A DNA stretch of 64,000 nt. It comes from Arthrobacter saudimassiliensis (GTDB taxonomy: Bacteria; Actinomycetota; Actinomycetes; Actinomycetales; Micrococcaceae). The translations under genes and the position numbers were made by a program. Each line of letters starts with the position of its first letter. Position 1 is the stretch's first letter. Location: contig LN483070.1 in assembly GCA_900016675.1 (NCBI GenBank), forward strand, positions 186,001 to 250,000, in the 5' to 3' direction. This document shows positions 61,668 to 64,000 of this stretch, in pieces. The notes under the pieces are model-generated. The model saw nothing but the letters and a program-made list of their open reading frames with translations. It ran no database searches and was not told the origin of the DNA.

Positions 61668-62207
61668 GTGGTGACCATCCCCTCGCTCGACCAACCGGCT
61701 CCAACACACCCTTCGGGTATTACCGATACCAGCGACCCACCACGGAAGGCGCTGGAACGTGGGCCCCAAATTCACCTATACCGCCAGATCGTGGACAGCC
61801 GCCTTGAATCGGTGACTAAGCGGTCCGAACAAGTTAACGCTAGGGCAGGAGTCCTAATCGCGGCGGCCACTCTGAGCGCAACTCTATTGTCGGCGCCATC
61901 TGTCAATGGATGGATGACGCTCACAGTCCTGCTTATGTTGGCGGCCGCAATAGCGGGAGTTGCGACGCTTTTCCCTCGAAGAGACGTGTATCCCCCTTTA
62001 GAAAGGCTTCGGCTCGAGGTCCTGAAGCGTCCAAGCACCGACGCGGAGTTGATGTATGCTGACGAGCAGCTGCGGACTTACAATTACCGAGTGAAGTCAT
62101 TGGCTTATAGAAGCTGGCTTGTCCGCATTGGCTTTGCTCTGCTGGCGTTATCCATTGCGACCCGCGCAGCAATCATTTTAGACATACACATAACTACCGG
62201 AAAATGA
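61668..62207 (+). CDS. Three-helix membrane protein, possible effector
   Basis: The 179-aa protein has two closely spaced helices (about 59-76 and 81-102), a 50-residue cytoplasmic helical spacer (YADEQLRTYNYRVKSLAYRSW), and a third helix (151-171). The layout and the RSEQVNARAGVL entry to TM1 resemble small membrane effectors of the SLATT/Pycsar-TM kind; the resemblance is weak and was judged by eye. Base composition is low in GC. Tandem GTG codons start the gene, with a -10-like box immediately upstream. A second small gene follows after nine bases. Confidence 0.65.
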   Translation: MVTIPSLDQPAPTHPSGITDTSDPPRKALERGPQIHLYRQIVDSRLESVTKRSEQVNARAGVLIAAATLSATLLSAPSVNGWMTLTVLLMLAAAIAGVATLFPRRDVYPPLERLRLEVLKRPSTDAELMYADEQLRTYNYRVKSLAYRSWLVRIGFALLALSIATRAAIILDIHITTGK

Positions 62208-62216
62208 AGGCAGGCA

Positions 62217-62366
62217 ATGAGTAAAGAAGATAACGAGTGGCTTAATGACAATGAGGTCCCGCCCATCAGTAGCCTCGATTTGGGTTACACAATGGAATTC
62301 GCTGAAAGCGGGAGGGTGTCCGACATTCTCCTTGGCGTGAAGGAAGTTGGAACATCTAAGCGATAA
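62217..62366 (+). CDS. Small acidic protein (49 aa), unknown
   Basis: ATG 62217 follows GAAGGCAGGCA, and the frame runs 49 codons to TAA. The product (MSKEDNEWLNDNEVPPISSL onward) is acidic at the N-terminus, with a short amphipathic helix and a basic end. It begins nine bases after the membrane-protein gene and shares its low GC content, suggesting a two-gene unit. Confidence 0.6.
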   Translation: MSKEDNEWLNDNEVPPISSLDLGYTMEFAESGRVSDILLGVKEVGTSKR

Positions 62367-62707
62367 ATAACGGCTTGGCGACAGGTGTCGATTACCGCAT
62401 TCGCCCAGCAGTTGGAGGGATGCCGCCAAGACGTAGTGAAGATATCTCGAGCCAAATAGTGCCCACACTAAAGTGACGCTGAGGCCACTGCCCGCGCGCC
62501 CGCTGGTGCCCAAAGTTCCGTCGTGAACCTCGACGAGCGGGTGCGCCTGAGCTGACGGGATTCTCAGTAGGGCATTGGGGCCATGATGATAGTCATCCGG
62601 CTGAGGGGGAACCTGGCCACTGTGCCCGAGAACCGCACCGCGAGACGCCAATGGATGCGCTTGCCAATACCACCCAAGGCTAGAAACTACAGCAGCTTCG
62701 CGCCTAG
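62367..62707. other. Noncoding low-GC stretch before the insertion sequence
   Basis: 341 bases with no supported gene on either strand; a reverse frame across it overlaps both small genes and has no ribosome site or recognisable domain. It ends in CCTAG, the left target duplication of the element. Confidence 0.5.
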
Positions 62708-63789
62708 TTGTACCCAGCCAGGACGTTGGTAGCGGCGTGGCTGGTTGAAACGTAAGAGAACCTCCGGGTGGGATGTGGCTTGTCAAAGACCCACTCCAAC
62801 CCGGAGATTCTCGTGTCTCACAGTACTCCCCGTTTGACTGTTTATGGTCGTCTGCTGATCGTGAGACGCCATCAGGACGGCTGGAAACAGGCGCACATCG
62901 CTGCGGCTATGGGCGTCTCCCGCAAATGCGTGAAAACCTGGATCGACCGTTAAGCAGCTGAGGGTGAAGCGCGCCTGGCCACCCGGTCATCGCGGCCGCA
63001 CAGGACGCCCACCCGCACCAGCGCCGAGGTTGAGCAGCAGATCCTCACCGCACGCGCCGAGCACCGCGCCGGCCCCGAGGTGATCGGCGCGATGCTGGGC
63101 GTGCCGGCCCGCACGGTTTCCCGGACACTGCGCCGCCACGACGTTGCCTACCTGCGTGATTGCGATCCGATCACCGGAGAGGTGATCCGCGCATCGAAGG
63201 CCACCGCCGTGCGCTACGAACGCGAACGGCCCGGGGAACTGGTGCACATGGACGTCAAGAAGCTCAGCAAGATCCCCGACGGCGGAGGATGGAAAGCCCA
63301 CGGCCGGCAGATGGGCTCCAGCAGCGCCCGCAGCAGCTCAAAGTCGGCTACGACTACGTCCATTCCCTCATCGATGACCACTCCCGGCTCGCCTACAGCG
63401 AGATCCTGCCCGACGAGAAAGGACACACCTGCGCCGGGTTCCTGGAACGGGCGATCGCCTACTTCGCAGCGCATGGCATCACCCGGATCGAGCGATTGAT
63501 GACCGACAACGCCTGGGCCTACCGCTACTCACTGCGAGAGCCTTGCGCCACGCACGGAATCACGCAGAAGTTCATCAAGCCACACTGCCCCTGGCAAAAC
63601 GGCAAGGTCGAACGTCTGAACCGCACCCTGACCACCGAGTGGGCCTACCGACAGGTTTCCACGACCAACGACGAGCGCGCAGCCGCCCTTGCACCATGGC
63701 TCAAGCACTACAACAATGAACGACGCCACAGCGCACTCGGAGGCGAACCACCCATCAGCCGACTGCTACCAACCTGATGGCCCAGTACA
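62708..63789 (+). mobile_element. IS481-type insertion sequence (decayed)
   Basis: About 1.08 kb bounded by imperfect inverted repeats: left 62709-62735 begins TGTACCCAGCCA and contains GTTGGTAGC; right 63763-63789, read inward, begins TGTACTGGGCCA and contains GTTGGTAGC (roughly 20 of 27 match). The 5-bp sequence CCTAG lies directly outside both ends (62703-62707 and 63790-63794), a target duplication. It carries one transposase frame, now broken. Confidence 0.85.
62813..63777 (+). pseudogene. IS481-family transposase, broken
   Basis: The N-terminal helix-turn-helix (RRHQDGWKQAHIAAAMGVSR) ends at an in-frame TAA (62951-62953) where relatives have Tyr (WIDRYAAEG). The frame then resumes, with DDE-domain Asp1 in LVHMDVKKLSKI, shifts near 63320-63345, and continues in another frame with VHSLIDDHSRLAY, Asp2 in LMTDNAWAY and Glu in NGKVERLNRT to the end at 63777. 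One nonsense and one frameshift mutation make it inactive. Confidence 0.88.
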
Positions 63790-63815
63790 CCTAGCGAGTC
63801 AGCGGCTCCCATCCT

Positions 63816-63845
63816 CATGCCCTTGCTCGAAAGAGTAAGGGCATG
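63816..63845. terminator. Hairpin right of the insertion sequence
   Basis: CATGCCCTTGCTC (63816-63828) pairs with GAGTAAGGGCATG (63833-63845) with one G-T pair and a GAAA loop. No gene can be seen in the remaining 155 bases to the window end. Confidence 0.7.
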
Positions 63846-64000
63846 TACAACAGCCAGGAAGTTCCAACAAACTGCCATCCCGACCTGAGTTAGCTGCTGG
63901 ACTCGATGGCCTTCCTGACCTCGGAGGCTACAGCTTGCCTGCTGCATCTTGCCCAGGGCTGCTGCGCCCTCCGGCCCGATATCACGTGACGAACCTGAAT

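Noticed and set aside
62178-62786. 202-codon reverse frame over the low-GC gap
   Set aside because: It overlaps two better-supported forward genes and the IS end, and encodes no recognisable domain.

Overview
The window is high-GC actinobacterial DNA, most likely from Micrococcaceae (Arthrobacter-like). This is inferred from a RamB-type regulator divergent from aceA-aceB, the conserved actinobacterial trio of histidine phosphatase, DUF3090 and SCO1664-type genes, a Y-family polymerase of the mycobacterial DinB2 type, and frequent GTG/TTG or apparently leaderless starts. No rRNA, tRNA or CRISPR array was seen.

1-9.4 kb is core-like: a FUSC-type membrane protein, tgt with a convergent queuosine-precursor transporter, a small membrane protein next to a ThiD/PdxK-type kinase, and a large secreted subtilisin-like protease. 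9.5-12.2 kb is a single low-GC gene encoding a HEPN - NB-ARC ATPase - TPR - cold-shock-like protein. It has the build of a stand-alone anti-phage or toxin-type STAND NTPase and is the strongest candidate for a poorly described system. 12.5-17.2 kb is the glyoxylate shunt (ramB, aceA, aceB). 17.2-24.4 kb holds an efflux pump with its TetR regulator, an amino-acid permease, a DsbA/FrnE protein, a HAD phosphatase and a 2OG-Fe(II) oxygenase.

24.3-37.0 kb is a complete sialic-acid catabolic locus. A GntR repressor with nagB and nagA runs left. A peptide-type ABC transporter (binding protein, permease, permease-ATPase fusion, ATPase), nanA, nanK, nanE, an esterase and a tatA gene run right with overlapping stops and starts. 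The binding protein carries a twin-arginine lipoprotein signal, so a tatA at the end of the same operon makes sense. Two palindromes lie in the divergent promoter region.

37-57 kb is mixed core: methyltransferase, MmyB-like regulator with SDR, LtaS-like envelope enzyme, a DinB2-type polymerase with isoleucine at the steric-gate position, permeases, lipoproteins, and a two-component system. A near-identical 29-bp promoter element lies upstream of both a VanY-like carboxypeptidase next to that two-component system and a GT87 mannosyltransferase 3 kb away, which suggests a small cell-envelope regulon.

57-64 kb is an accessory region. A degraded copy of the 3' end of poxB and the intact poxB form direct repeats around about 2 kb carrying a coiled-coil/membrane-protein gene pair and a sigma factor with an aberrant C-terminus. 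To the right of poxB is a low-GC pair (a three-helix membrane protein and a 49-residue protein), then a decayed IS481-type element with a 5-bp target duplication.
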